A stretch of 33,184 nt of DNA from a bacterium (GTDB lineage Bacteria; Actinomycetota; Acidimicrobiia; Spongiisociales; ZC4RG35), in the NCBI GenBank assembly GCA_024639335.1, contig JAHEIN010000006.1:1-33184 (forward strand), written 5' to 3'. The translations under genes were made by a program, and so were the position numbers. Below, in pieces: positions 1 to 8,173 of this stretch. How positions within the stretch are numbered: the stretch's first letter is position 1; each line of letters opens with the position of its first letter. The notes beneath the pieces were generated by a model. The model searched no databases. It worked only from the letters and a program-made list of their open reading frames with translations, and was not told where the DNA came from.

Positions 1-196
1 TGTGGACCGTCCCGCCCTTTCCGTCCACATGCACGGTGGTGGCCGTCTTGGTGTCTTCGAGTGCCTCACCACCGACGACCACGCCGGCGGCACCGGCCTT
101 CTCGCCGAACTCGTTGTAGTCCGCCATGACGGCGGCCCATTCCTCTGGACTTGCGTCCCCCTCCACCGAATATATGAGTGCTGCGTACCTGGGCAT
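1..196 (-). CDS. YciI/DGPF-family protein, 3' part outside window
   Basis: Minus-strand reading frame open from an ATG at 196 to the window edge (65 codons seen). The product begins MPRYAALIYSVEG and continues with SPEEW, DYNEFGEKAGAAGVVVGGEAL and a TATTVHV strand, the usual opening of the YciI-like DGPF proteins (PF03795, dimeric ferredoxin-like fold). The family's DGPFAE motif would come just after the cut. The start is supported by an AAGGAGAG ribosome-binding site six bases upstream (about 202-209). These proteins are common in actinobacteria, often near ECF sigma factor genes, but no reaction is assured. Nothing downstream can be seen, so integrity of the gene is unknown. Confidence 0.75.
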   Translation of the reverse strand, partial: MPRYAALIYSVEGDASPEEWAAVMADYNEFGEKAGAAGVVVGGEALEDTKTATTVHVDGKGGTVH

Positions 197-310
197 CCCG
201 CTCTCCTTTCTCGTTTTCGGGATCGTTTCACCCCGACGACGATCCGCACCGCGCGTTTTCGACAACATTCGCAGATTCTGTCGATGTCTGCGCTGCTACC
301 CGGCCTCTGA

Positions 311-836
311 TTGACACCAGAACAGATCTCCGAGTTCTCCGCCGACGAGCTCGACCAGTTGTTGGAGTCACTGCGTGCCCTCGGATCACAGCGGAAGGCT
401 GTCGAAGTGGCCATCTTGGGTGCGGTCGATCGCCCTCAGATCCCGCTGGGCGACGGCATGCGCACCGCCGAGGACTGGGTGATCGGGCGGATGGACGTCG
501 ACCGCTCCACTGCACGCAATCTGGTGGCTGTCGCCGAGGCCGACTGCCCCTCGGTGAGATGCTCACGATGGGATGTCGTTCGATCGGGTTTCGCTCCTCG
601 CCAAGTCGGGATCGACCGACCCTGAGGAGCTCGACATGATCGGTCTCCGCCAACGTCTCGACCGCCAGACCCCGACAGAGCGCGCCGATGAGCGAGCAGC
701 CAACCTCACCTCTTCTTGCTGGTTCAATCACCACGTCGTTGTCCACGGCCGTTCCTTCACCATCGATCCCGAGTCACAGCTCCGAAAACGCCGCCCCCAC
801 CAACCCGACCGATCCGGCTCAGACCCACGCATCTAG
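311..836 (+). pseudogene. Decayed 13E12/DUF222-type HNH endonuclease
   Basis: A TTG-initiated frame from 311 gives an N-terminus typical of the actinobacterial 13E12 repeat (DUF222) HNH proteins: FSADELDQLLESLRAL, then PLGDGMRTAEDWV and DVDRSTARNLVAVA. Around 557 the frame shifts, and the continuation (DAHDGMSFDRVSLLAKSG, then LRQRLDRQTPTERADE) lies in another frame up to about 700. It then jumps to CWFNHHVVVHGRSFTIDP, which resembles the extreme C-terminus of these proteins after the HNH motif. The central DUF222 body and most of the HNH domain, a few hundred residues, are missing. One frameshift plus a large internal deletion make this a pseudogene. The family assignment rests on recalled motif patterns. 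Confidence 0.72.
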
Positions 837-874
837 CGAATCGAAGTCGTCTCAGACCTCATTCGCCCGTTGCG

Positions 875-2359
875 TCACACCCAGTCGAAGGTTCGCTCGA
901 CCGCCTGCTTCCAGCGGGCGAGCAGCTCGGCTCGGCGGTCATCGCCCATTTCGGGCAGCCACCTGTGGTCCTCGGCCCAGTTGGCTCGCAGCGAGTCGAG
1001 ATCGGCCCAGACACCGGTGGCGAGCCCCGCGGCGTAGGCGGCGCCGAGCGCCGTGGTCTCGGAGACCCTCGGGCGGATCACTGGCTTGTCGAGAATGTCG
1101 GCCTGGAACTGCATGAGCAGCTCGTTGGCCACCATTCCGCCGTCGACCTTCAACTCGTTCAACTCGACACCGGAGTCGGCCCGCATCGCGTCGAGCACCT
1201 CCCTGGTCTGGAATGCGGTGGCCTCGAGGGCGGCTCGGGCGATGTGGTGCCGGTTGTTGAACCGGGTGAGCCCGACGATCACGCCGCGGGCGTCGGAGCG
1301 CCAGTACGGGGCGAACAAGCCGGAGAACGCCGGCACGAAGTACACGTCGCCATTGTCCTCGACCTCCGATGCGAGCTCTTCGATGTCTTCGGAGTTCTCG
1401 AACATCGCCATGTTGTCACGCAACCACTGGACGAGCGCGCCTGCGATGGCGATCGAGCCTTCGAGTGCGTATACCGGCGCCTCTCCCTCGATCTGGTAGT
1501 TGACCGTGGTCAGCAGACCGTTGTCGGAGCGAACCAGCTCCCTGCCGGTGTTCAGCAGCATGAAACAGCCCGTCCCGTAGGTGTTCTTGGCGTCGCCGAC
1601 GTCGAAGCAGGTCTGACCGAACATGGCCGCCTGCTGGTCGCCCAGGATGCCGGCGATCGGCACGCCTGCGAGAGGGCCGGTTGCGTCGGCGATCACGCCC
1701 ACCGATGGAACGATCCGGGGCAGCATCGACATGGGGACGCCGATAGCCTCGCACAGCTCCTCCGACCAGTCCAACGTCTCGAGATCCATCAGCATCGTCC
1801 GAGAGGCGTTGGTGACGTCGGTGACGTGCTCGGCACCACGTGTCAGCTGATACACCACCCAGGAGTCCATCGTGCCGAAGGCCAACTCTCCCCTCTCGGC
1901 GCGAGCCTTCAGTTCGGGTTCGGAGTCGAGCAGCCAACGAACCTTCGGTCCTGCGAAGTAGGTCGCCAGCGGGAGCCCGGTCTGGTGACGGAACCGATCC
2001 ATGCCAACGTCGCCACCGAGATCCTTGACGAGTCGATCCGTTCGGGTGTCCTGCCAGACGATGGCGTTGTGCACCGGATGCCCGGACTCGCGATCCCACA
2101 CCACGGCCGTCTCACGCTGGTTTGTGATGCCGATCCCCGAGAGGTCGGATCCCGAGACGCCTGCTGACTGGAGGGCTGACGAGATCACGCTCCACATTCG
2201 CTGTGTGATCTCGTCGGGGTCGTGCTCGACCCAGCCAGAACGGGGGAAGATCTGGGTGTGCTCCTGCTGCGCCGCAGAGATCACTTCCCCCGATCGATCG
2301 AAGATCATGAATCGGGTACTGGTGGTGCCCTGGTCGAGTGCACCTATGAGTTCAGCCAC
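875..2359 (-). CDS. glpK: Glycerol kinase
   Basis: A 494-residue protein of normal GlpK length that phosphorylates glycerol to sn-glycerol-3-phosphate with ATP in the cytoplasm. The FGGY-kinase nucleotide loop [13 protein letters not shown] is at residues 9-21. Other family blocks are [13 protein letters not shown], the second phosphate-binding segment [10 protein letters not shown], and the C-terminal [19 protein letters not shown]. The start is GTG at 2359, with GAAGGAGA just upstream; the nearby ATG at 2363 leads to a stop after three codons. It is the last gene of a minus-strand run after bL25 and peptidyl-tRNA hydrolase, 42 bp behind the latter, so it may be read from their promoter. No glpF or glpD is adjacent. 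Confidence 0.96.
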   Translation of the reverse strand: MAELIGALDQGTTSTRFMIFDRSGEVISAAQQEHTQIFPRSGWVEHDPDEITQRMWSVISSALQSAGVSGSDLSGIGITNQRETAVVWDRESGHPVHNAIVWQDTRTDRLVKDLGGDVGMDRFRHQTGLPLATYFAGPKVRWLLDSEPELKARAERGELAFGTMDSWVVYQLTRGAEHVTDVTNASRTMLMDLETLDWSEELCEAIGVPMSMLPRIVPSVGVIADATGPLAGVPIAGILGDQQAAMFGQTCFDVGDAKNTYGTGCFMLLNTGRELVRSDNGLLTTVNYQIEGEAPVYALEGSIAIAGALVQWLRDNMAMFENSEDIEELASEVEDNGDVYFVPAFSGLFAPYWRSDARGVIVGLTRFNNRHHIARAALEATAFQTREVLDAMRADSGVELNELKVDGGMVANELLMQFQADILDKPVIRPRVSETTALGAAYAAGLATGVWADLDSLRANWAEDHRWLPEMGDDRRAELLARWKQAVERTFDWV

Positions 2360-2401
2360 GCATCTCCTTCACCGGGGCCGAACAAAATAGCGGAATACGC
2401 T

Positions 2402-2986
2402 TCAGTCGCCCGAGTGAGGCCGGCGCGAGTTGGCGGTCTGCTGCGCGGCGATCGGATCTACGAGGAACTGTTCGACGGCATCGGCGGCGTCCTCGATCAG
2501 GAACTCCACCTCTTCCCGCTCCCCCTTGGAGAAGGGTCTCAACACATACGCGGCAGGATCCATCCGACCCGGCGGTCGCCCGACGCCGATCTTGAGGCGG
2601 GGATACCCCTTGGTCCCGAGCGCCGCCTCGACCGAGCGGAGCCCATTGTGGCCTCCGTGGCCGCCCTCGAAGGCGAGCTTGAGGCGTCCGAACGGGAGGT
2701 CGATGTCGTCGTAGACGACGAGGAGGTCTGCGAGTTCGATCTTGAAGTACTTGGAGACGGAGGCGACCGGACGGCCGCTCTCGTTCATGAAGGATTGCGG
2801 CGCTGCCAGCACCAGGCGCTCCGCACCGACTCGGACATCGGCGATGTCGGCCCGCATGCGGGACGGTCCTGGCTTCAGCGTGGCGTCGTGACGCGCACAG
2901 AGGACTTCGATCACCTCGAACCCGACGTTGTGCCGGGTACCGATGTACTTCAGGCCCGGATTCCGCAGCCCGATCGCGGCCTTGAC
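2402..2986 (-). CDS. pth: Peptidyl-tRNA hydrolase with no canonical start codon
   Basis: Releases tRNA from prematurely dropped peptidyl-tRNA; normally essential. The frame carries all expected Pth residues when read from 2986: Asn9 in GLRNPG, catalytic His19 in TRHNVGF, Asn68 in SFMNESG, Asp93 in VYDDIDLPFG and Asn114 in GHGGHNGLRS. Length from that point is 194 residues, normal for the family. There is no ATG, GTG or TTG at the proper N-terminus: the codon aligning with Met1 is GTC (2986-2984), and an ATA lies at 2995-2993, eight bases after a GAGGAG. The first ordinary start, GTG at 2914, would remove the catalytic His. The canonical GLGNPG also reads GLRNPG. The gene follows bL25 directly, the usual neighbour, so it may be translationally coupled. 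Start codon uncertain; a base error is possible. Confidence 0.85.
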   Translation of the reverse strand, partial: VKAAIGLRNPGLKYIGTRHNVGFEVIEVLCARHDATLKPGPSRMRADIADVRVGAERLVLAAPQSFMNESGRPVASVSKYFKIELADLLVVYDDIDLPFGRLKLAFEGGHGGHNGLRSVEAALGTKGYPRLKIGVGRPPGRMDPAAYVLRPFSKGEREEVEFLIEDAADAVEQFLVDPIAAQQTANSRRPHSGD

Positions 2987-2991
2987 GGGCC

Positions 2992-3672
2992 CTATTCGGA
3001 GGACTCCTCGGCTCCGCCCTCGGTGGCTTCCTCTTCGCCGACGAGTGCCGGCTCTTCGCCCTCGGCCGGCTCTTCGCCCTCGGCCAGCTCTTCCTCTTCC
3101 TCCTCGATGAGTGCACGGGGAATCACGATGGTGGCGACAGTCTGATTGGGGTCGTCGAGATAGGTGACACCTTCGAGTTCGGGAAGGTCTGAGATCCGCA
3201 GCGAATCGCTCATCGTCATCTCGCTGACGTCGATCTCGATCGACGACGGGATCTTGGTGGCGAGCACCTCGATGGACACCGAGGAGAACGGCGTCGAGAG
3301 CACTCCACCCTCCTCCGCCGCCAGCGGAGTGCCGACGAAGTCCAGCACGACGTCGGTGACGATGGTGTCGGTCAGCGACACGGTCACGAAGTCGACATGG
3401 CGAATCTCGGTGCGGTAAGGGTGCTTGTCGATCTGCCGAGCGAGCGCAAGCTGTTCGGAGCCGTCGATGTCGAGACTGATGAGGGCGTTGGTGCCTGCCT
3501 CCGTGGTGAGTGCCGCACGAAGTTCACGTCGGTTGACGGTGACCAGCACCGGCTCATCCAGGTCGGCGCCGTACACGATGGCAGGGACTTTCCCTTCTTT
3601 GCGGATCCGGCGCGAAGCGGCGCTGCCGGTCTCGCGGCCTTTGTTGGCGCGAAGCGTGATCTGGTCGGACAT
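2992..3672 (-). CDS. rplY: 50S ribosomal protein bL25, long CTC form
   Basis: A 226-residue bL25/CTC protein that binds 5S rRNA in the large subunit. The N-terminal bL25 domain (about 1-95) shows RRIRKEGKVPAIVYG, LVTVNRRELRAAL and the strand containing DKHPYRTEIRHVDF. The C-terminal TL5/CTC beta domain follows (about 96-185), with ISDLPELEGVTYLDDPNQTVATI. The last 40 residues are strongly acidic and repetitive (blocks of AEGEEP and Glu runs), a common low-complexity tail in actinobacterial CTC proteins. Start ATG at 3672 has GAGGAG eight bases upstream. It heads the bL25-pth-glpK run and is preceded by a recognisable -35/-10 promoter. Confidence 0.96.
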   Translation of the reverse strand: MSDQITLRANKGRETGSAASRRIRKEGKVPAIVYGADLDEPVLVTVNRRELRAALTTEAGTNALISLDIDGSEQLALARQIDKHPYRTEIRHVDFVTVSLTDTIVTDVVLDFVGTPLAAEEGGVLSTPFSSVSIEVLATKIPSSIEIDVSEMTMSDSLRISDLPELEGVTYLDDPNQTVATIVIPRALIEEEEEELAEGEEPAEGEEPALVGEEEATEGGAEESSE

Positions 3673-3716
3673 AGCGGTAACTCCTCGAAGGTGACAGGGG
3701 AGGGCCTGAGCCCAGA

Positions 3717-3745
3717 ATTATGACCGTCGCACGACGATCATGCAA
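3717..3745 (-). promoter_or_regulatory. Promoter for rplY-pth-glpK
   Basis: On the minus strand a TTGCAT -35 (3745-3740) and a CATAAT -10 (3722-3717) are separated by exactly 17 bases. Transcription would start near 3710, leaving a leader of about 38 bases with the GAGGAG ribosome-binding site of rplY. Housekeeping-sigma-like; pattern match only. Confidence 0.6.
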
Positions 3746-3772
3746 AACCCGAAGACGGAGGAAACGGTCCCC

Positions 3773-4195
3773 TCACCAGAACGTCGTCGCGAGTCGCTCC
3801 AAGGAGGTCCTGAGCGCCGGCTTTCGCACCGGTACCAGGGTGAGCCAATAGAGGAGTCGCTGGCCCCTGCCTAGGCGCTCCACGGTGACCGATCGCTCGA
3901 CCCGGCACCCGTCCTCAACCGGATCGAGAGTGAAGCGATGCCGGTACGTCCCGGTCTCGTCGGAGGCGACGAATTCGAACATGCGGTCGGGTTCGATCGC
4001 CGTGACGATCAGATCGGCGTGAAAAGTCCTGCCCTTGGCGTGGGCGATCGAGCGCCAGGTCCGCTCGCCGGTCCGCTGCACACTCAGGCTGTTCGCAGCC
4101 CATCGAGGGTGGGTCGAGACATCGGACACCACACCGAACAACTCGACCGCAGTGCGATCGATCACGACCGACGCCGCGAATCCAGGCAAGTTCAA
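3773..4195 (-). CDS. SRPBCC (polyketide cyclase-like) family protein
   Basis: A protein of about 140 residues with the START/Bet v1-like pattern of SRPBCC proteins. It has an early strand plus helix FGVVSDVSTHPRWA, a central run ending in TAIEPDRMFEFVAS, then RHRFTLDPVEDGCRVERSVTV and a C-terminal helix with the shape RTSLERLATTF. These proteins bind hydrophobic ligands; no substrate can be named. The likely start is TTG at 4195 (TTG at 4189 is the alternative). No good Shine-Dalgarno is visible, and the frame stays open upstream into the 3' end of the preceding gene. It is the last gene of a three-gene minus-strand run behind an alpha/beta hydrolase and an endonuclease/phosphatase protein. 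Confidence 0.7.
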   Translation of the reverse strand: MNLPGFAASVVIDRTAVELFGVVSDVSTHPRWAANSLSVQRTGERTWRSIAHAKGRTFHADLIVTAIEPDRMFEFVASDETGTYRHRFTLDPVEDGCRVERSVTVERLGRGQRLLYWLTLVPVRKPALRTSLERLATTFW

Positions 4196-4253
4196 CCACC
4201 AACCCGACCGACGGGCGCTGCATGAGCGTGCGTCGCCATTCGAGCAAGCGTCT

Positions 4254-4889
4254 TCATCGCCGCATCCACGCCTCGTACCCCGTGACGACCGTCGATGCCA
4301 CACGCTCGGGGTTCCAGTCGCGACCGCGAAGAGAATGGTCGGCCCCTTCCATGTCGATCACGGTGGCATTCGACAATGGCCTGATGTGGCGATCGAACAG
4401 CTCCGCGCGGCTCAGGGCATCGCGCGAACCTTGGAAGAAGAGCATCGGCACCGCTATCGATGCCAGGTGCTCGATCCGGAGCCGGTCGGGCTTCCCTGCC
4501 GGGTGGAGTGGATACGCCAGGCAGACCACACGGGCGATGTCTGCGTTCTCGGCAGCGAGCATCGTCGCCATTCGACCCCCCATCGATCTGCCCGCAACGA
4601 TCGGGGGCGCTCCGGATCGATGCCGTGCCTCGGCAACCACGGCTCGATGACATGCCAGCAGCCTGGGCACCCGGTCTGGGGCGCGGCGGCCCGCTTCGGT
4701 GTAGGGATAGTCGAACGTCATCACGCCGTGGCCGGCGTCCGCGAGGGCGCTGGCGATTCCGGTGACCATCGGATGGCGCTGATCCGTTCCGGCGCCGTGC
4801 GCAAGGACAACCAGCGGAGCGGCCAGTCGATACTCGATCGCGGTCACTGCCTGATCGCCATCCCAGGCGATGGCATATTCGGTGGTCAT
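4254..4889 (-). CDS. Alpha/beta hydrolase, dienelactone hydrolase/KANL3-Tex30-like
   Basis: A 211-residue single-domain alpha/beta hydrolase with no signal peptide. PLVVLAHGAGTDQRHP (about 25-40) holds the oxyanion-hole HGAG, AGRSMGGRMA (about 98-107) the nucleophile elbow with Ser, FFQGSRDAL the acid-bearing loop, and EGADHSLRG the likely catalytic His. The short compact form and GRSMGGR elbow resemble the small hydrolases annotated as KANL3/Tex30 or dienelactone hydrolase-like; substrate unknown. Start ATG at 4889 overlaps the stop of the upstream gene by ATGA, implying translational coupling. Confidence 0.85.
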   Translation of the reverse strand: MTTEYAIAWDGDQAVTAIEYRLAAPLVVLAHGAGTDQRHPMVTGIASALADAGHGVMTFDYPYTEAGRRAPDRVPRLLACHRAVVAEARHRSGAPPIVAGRSMGGRMATMLAAENADIARVVCLAYPLHPAGKPDRLRIEHLASIAVPMLFFQGSRDALSRAELFDRHIRPLSNATVIDMEGADHSLRGRDWNPERVASTVVTGYEAWMRR

Positions 4890-5548
4890 GGTGTCACCGG
4901 CCTCACCGTGGCTGCCACCGCAAGGTGGTCAGACCCGTCGACCTTGTGGACCCCGATTCTCTCCAGCCGCACACCTGCAGTGAGCATGTGATCGATTCGG
5001 AGCATGGCCGGCCATCCAGGTCTGATCGCCCAGGTGCGCTGTAGTGGGTCTCCACTCTGGTGGCGGGCATCGGCGACGCCGTCACGGAGGCGCGTGCGCA
5101 GTCTTCGATAGGCAGGCCAAACCGGCGTGGCATTCATGTCACCAGCGACGATCGCCGGAGTCCCGTTTGTGTCCAGGTGCCCGAGCACCGATTCGACCTG
5201 ACGCTTTCTGCTCAGGACCGCGGCCGGACCCATCACCGGATTGGCCAAGTGGACGCCGATCAACTCGACTTCGACTCCGCCGATGTCGAGCCTGGTCCTC
5301 AAGGCGGGGCGGTGAGCCATCTCGAGCTCGCTCACCGACAGCGGGGCATTCGACAGCATCGCTCGGCCGGTGTGATGATGATCGTCGCCAACGATCACAC
5401 CGTGTGAGTACCGCCGCTCGAGCATCGCAGCCGCGTCCGTACCGACCTCCTGACAGATGACGACATCGGGTCGCTCTCGATCCAGCACAGCGGCGAACGA
5501 GGACACGATCGCACGTCCGGTGTAGAGATTGGCGGTCAGCAGTCGCAC
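4886..5548 (-). CDS. Endonuclease/exonuclease/phosphatase family protein
   Basis: A 220-residue EEP-fold metal-dependent phosphoesterase. Family signposts in order: N-terminal LTANLYTG (Asn), ICQEVG with the metal-binding Glu, GVHLANP, the catalytic IVAGDMNATP (G-D-x-N), a buried Asp-His in RIDHML, and the terminal GSDHLAV (S-D-H). All expected active-site elements are present, so it should be active on a phosphodiester or phosphomonoester; DNA, lipid and small-molecule substrates all occur in the family. No signal peptide. Start GTG at 5548 lacks a Shine-Dalgarno, but a TACCGT -10-like box ends seven bases before it, suggesting a leaderless message. Divergent from pgl. Confidence 0.85.
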   Translation of the reverse strand: MRLLTANLYTGRAIVSSFAAVLDRERPDVVICQEVGTDAAAMLERRYSHGVIVGDDHHHTGRAMLSNAPLSVSELEMAHRPALRTRLDIGGVEVELIGVHLANPVMGPAAVLSRKRQVESVLGHLDTNGTPAIVAGDMNATPVWPAYRRLRTRLRDGVADARHQSGDPLQRTWAIRPGWPAMLRIDHMLTAGVRLERIGVHKVDGSDHLAVAATVRPVTP

Positions 5549-5555
5549 TGAGGGA

Positions 5556-5561
5556 ACGGTA
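5556..5561 (-). promoter_or_regulatory. -10 box for leaderless endonuclease/phosphatase gene
   Basis: TACCGT on the minus strand, followed by seven bases and the GTG start at 5548. It fits the actinobacterial TANNNT -10 consensus with transcription beginning at or next to the start codon. No Shine-Dalgarno lies upstream of the GTG. Confidence 0.4.
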
Positions 5562-5568
5562 ACGCCGG

Positions 5569-5574
5569 TACGAT
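5569..5574 (+). promoter_or_regulatory. -10 box for leaderless pgl
   Basis: TACGAT followed by six bases and the ATG at 5581, with no Shine-Dalgarno. It stands back to back with the -10 box of the divergent gene, only seven bases apart, so the two promoters share a 32-bp gap and their upstream regions overlap the opposite gene. Confidence 0.4.
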
Positions 5575-5580
5575 CGAACG

Positions 5581-6276
5581 ATGGACGTCCGGACCTTCGA
5601 AGACCCCGGCGAGCTCGCCGCCGGCGCCGCAGACCTCATCGCTTCGGTGCTCACCCGGTCAGAAGGACGCGTCGATGTCGGCCTCGCCGGTGGCTCGACT
5701 CCCCAGCCGACATACACGGAGTTGCGTAAACGTCGGGTCGATTGGAGCCTGGTCGACATCTGGTTGTCAGACGAACGATGGGTCCCGCACGATTCGGAGG
5801 ACTCGAACGGGCATCGAGCAGAGCGATCGCTCGTCGAGCACATCCCTGATGCCCGATTCCTTCGTCCCAGATTCTCCGAACATCTGGAGCCGGAGGACTC
5901 CGCTGCCTACTACGAGGCGGCACTGCGAAGCGTGATCGTTGAACGGCCGAGGCTGGTGTTGCTCGGCATGGGCACCGACGGGCATGTCGCCTCGCTCTTC
6001 CCGGCCACCCAAGCGGTCGACGACGAACCCGGCAATCGCTGGTACGTCGCCAACCAGGTGCCCCAACTCGACACCTGGCGATTGACCGCAACGCCACACC
6101 TGCTCGAGATCGCCGAGGCGATCGTGGTGATCGTCTCGGGGAGCGCCAAGGCCGATGTCCTCGCAGAGTCCATCGAACGACCGGCTGGCAGACATCCGAT
6201 CGAGATCCTGCACCGTGCGCAGGGAGAGGTCACCGTGCTCTGCGACCGGGCGGCGTCGTCGTCGCTGTCGAGCTGA
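5581..6276 (+). CDS. pgl: 6-phosphogluconolactonase
   Basis: A 231-residue protein of normal Pgl/DevB length, which hydrolyses 6-phosphoglucono-1,5-lactone to 6-phosphogluconate in the oxidative pentose phosphate pathway. Motifs in order: GLAGGSTPQPTY (about 38-49, phosphate-binding), IWLSDERWVP (about 60-69, the sugar-isomerase-fold signature), then LLGMGTDGHVASLFP (about 127-141, catalytic His). Relatives encoding zwf and opcA are not in the window, so the gene stands alone. The start is ATG at 5581, preceded by a TACGAT box six bases upstream rather than a ribosome-binding site. Confidence 0.95.
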   Translation: MDVRTFEDPGELAAGAADLIASVLTRSEGRVDVGLAGGSTPQPTYTELRKRRVDWSLVDIWLSDERWVPHDSEDSNGHRAERSLVEHIPDARFLRPRFSEHLEPEDSAAYYEAALRSVIVERPRLVLLGMGTDGHVASLFPATQAVDDEPGNRWYVANQVPQLDTWRLTATPHLLEIAEAIVVIVSGSAKADVLAESIERPAGRHPIEILHRAQGEVTVLCDRAASSSLSS

Positions 6277-6298
6277 TCGAGTAGCAGGACGCCCTTCA

Positions 6299-6304
6299 TA
6301 CACT
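6299..6304 (+). promoter_or_regulatory. -10 box for leaderless lipoprotein gene
   Basis: TACACT followed by seven bases and the ATG at 6312, in a 35-bp gap with no Shine-Dalgarno. Same arrangement as several other genes of the window. Confidence 0.35.
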
Positions 6305-6311
6305 CGAGACC

Positions 6312-7307
6312 ATGCATCGTCGTTCGCTCATGCTCGCATCCGTTCTCGCTCTGGTCTTCGTCGCCTGCAGCACGGAGGCCGCCGATACCGAGGTCGAATC
6401 GACCCTCGGTCCCACGACGACGACCACGGCGAATCAAACGACGTCGATGAACACCGTCCCGCCTACGACAGCGCCGACGCCTACCACCGCACCACCCACC
6501 ACCGCGACAGGACAAACCCAAACCACGGTCGGAGACCCCGATCAGACGGTGCTGTACAGCAACTACATCAGGACCGAGACCTATGGCGACGGACTCGACT
6601 TGGACATCCATGCGCCCGAGGAGCGAGGACCGTGGCCGGTCGTGGTCACAGTCCACGGCGGCGGATGGTTCATCGGCGATCGCATGTCGATGGGATCACT
6701 CGCCGACGGGCTGGCATCCAGGAAAGCGGTCGTCTTCAACGCCACGTACCGGACCTTGACCCTGGGCGGGACCTTTCCGGGCATGGTCGACGACGTCGCC
6801 TGCGCGGTTCAATTCGCCCGCAACGCCGCATCCGAGTTCACGACGGCACCGGACACCGTGGTGGTCGTAGGGCACTCCGCCGGCGCACACCTGGCCGCAC
6901 TCACGGCCTATGCCCCCGGAGCATTCGGACAGGATTGCCCCGAAGGCCCGAGCCGCTCCGCCGATGCCCTGATCGGACTGGCCGGCCCTTACGACATCAG
7001 CCAACTCGGAGGGCTGCTCACTCCGATGTTCGGAGTGCCGATCGGCGACGATCCGGAGCTGTGGGCTTCGGGAAACCCCTTCAGTTGGGTCGCCGATTCA
7101 CCGGACATCCCCACCCTGCTCCTGCACGGCGACGCCGACCGCGTTGCACCCGTCGAGTTCTCCGAAGAACTGGCAAATGCACTCGAGGCGGCAGGTCGTG
7201 ACGTGACGTTCGAGACGCTCGACGGGCGGGGTCACTCCGACGCCAACTCGCCGAGGGTGGTCGGTGATCGGATTGCCGGCTTTCTCAGTGGTCTCGATAG
7301 TCCCTGA
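6312..7307 (+). CDS. Secreted alpha/beta hydrolase (esterase) lipoprotein
   Basis: A 331-residue protein with a lipoprotein signal peptide (MHRRS, hydrophobic stretch, then FVAC with Cys19 as the lipidation site). A Thr/Pro-rich linker of about 60 residues follows (stretches such as TTTTT and PTTAPTPTTAP), then an alpha/beta hydrolase domain. The domain shows the HSL/BD-FAE oxyanion motif VTVHGGGWFIGD, nucleophile elbow VVVGHSAGAHLAAL, the acid region LLLHGDADRVAP and catalytic His in GRGHSDAN. It should sit on the outer face of the membrane and act as an esterase or deacetylase; substrate unknown. Its last 23 bases overlap the 3' end of the convergent DNA glycosylase gene. Confidence 0.88.
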   Translation: MHRRSLMLASVLALVFVACSTEAADTEVESTLGPTTTTTANQTTSMNTVPPTTAPTPTTAPPTTATGQTQTTVGDPDQTVLYSNYIRTETYGDGLDLDIHAPEERGPWPVVVTVHGGGWFIGDRMSMGSLADGLASRKAVVFNATYRTLTLGGTFPGMVDDVACAVQFARNAASEFTTAPDTVVVVGHSAGAHLAALTAYAPGAFGQDCPEGPSRSADALIGLAGPYDISQLGGLLTPMFGVPIGDDPELWASGNPFSWVADSPDIPTLLLHGDADRVAPVEFSEELANALEAAGRDVTFETLDGRGHSDANSPRVVGDRIAGFLSGLDSP

Positions 7308-8166
7308 TCGTCATCCGGGCCCCGTACCGGGGGTAGTGACCCGCCGACTCGAGCAGGCGGATCACCCGTCCCCGATGGGGCCGGAAGGGCTCCAGCAGTT
7401 GCAGCATCAGCTCGTCGGTCCCACGCGGCTCTCCGGCGAGATGCCAGCTCACGTAGTGCTTGAGGTGGTAGTCGCCGACCGACACCGCATCGGCATCGCC
7501 GTGACTGACGGCCACCGTCTCAGCGCTGGTCCACTCACCAACACCTCGCAGTCGCTCGAGATAGCGGCGGGCGTCGCCGGCGCTCACATCTGCGAGCCGG
7601 CTGATCCGTTCGGCGTCGCGAGCAGCAGCGATCAGCGTGTCGGCCCGCCTGCGCTCCATCCTCATTCGATGGAAGTCGTGATAGCGAGCGCGGGCGATCC
7701 GCTCGGGGTCGGGAGGGAGCCTGAGCCGCAGCGGTCCCGGGGCAGGATCGGACATCACGTGCGACATCGATCGCATCGCCATCGAGGCTTCCTTGCCCGT
7801 GACCTTTTGCGAACAGATCGCAACGAGCAGGGCTTCGAAGACCAAGCCCGACGAGGCGAATCTGCGCCCGATCGACCTCCGATGCAGTTGGGCGAGGAGG
7901 GCGTGTTCCGGTGCGAAGCGCTCAGGTCGATCCTCGAGACCGATCCAGCGGTCCAGCCGATCGATGACCCACGAGGCACCGTCGCCCCATGCCCGGCCGT
8001 GGACGCCCGACTCGTCACGTCGGACGTGGAGCGTTGCAGGTCCCTCAGGCGTCCGCATCGGGCGGTACCACCCGTCCTCAGCGTTTCGACCCCACGCTGC
8101 CGTGAGCGACGCGAGGGTCGAGCGGAGATCGAGCGGTACATCGACGGTGATCGACCTCGTTTTCAC
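7285..8166 (-). CDS. HhH-GPD DNA glycosylase, 3-methyladenine glycosylase II-like
   Basis: A 293-residue base-excision glycosylase in the AlkA-like branch. After an N-terminal AlkA_N-like beta region comes the all-helical core. The helix-hairpin-helix is LERLRGVGEWTSAETVAV, followed by the catalytic Asp in SVGDYHLKHYV. Earlier blocks FEALLVAICSQKVT and the spacing of HhH to Asp are as expected. There is no four-Cys [4Fe-4S] loop at the C-terminus, so it is unlike Nth/MutY. The likely substrates are alkylated purines. Start GTG at 8166; TACCGT stands seven bases before it and no Shine-Dalgarno is present. Confidence 0.85.
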   Translation of the reverse strand: MKTRSITVDVPLDLRSTLASLTAAWGRNAEDGWYRPMRTPEGPATLHVRRDESGVHGRAWGDGASWVIDRLDRWIGLEDRPERFAPEHALLAQLHRRSIGRRFASSGLVFEALLVAICSQKVTGKEASMAMRSMSHVMSDPAPGPLRLRLPPDPERIARARYHDFHRMRMERRRADTLIAAARDAERISRLADVSAGDARRYLERLRGVGEWTSAETVAVSHGDADAVSVGDYHLKHYVSWHLAGEPRGTDELMLQLLEPFRPHRGRVIRLLESAGHYPRYGARMTIRDYRDH

Positions 8167-8173
8167 GCACCGG

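Noticed and set aside
716-2167. Long open plus-strand frame of 483 codons opposite glycerol kinase
   Set aside because: It is the antisense shadow of glpK in GC-rich DNA; its translation resembles no family, while the minus-strand frame is a complete GlpK.
2402-2914. pth starting at the GTG at 2914
   Set aside because: This would drop the GLRNPG and TRHNVGF blocks including the catalytic His, which are encoded in frame just upstream.
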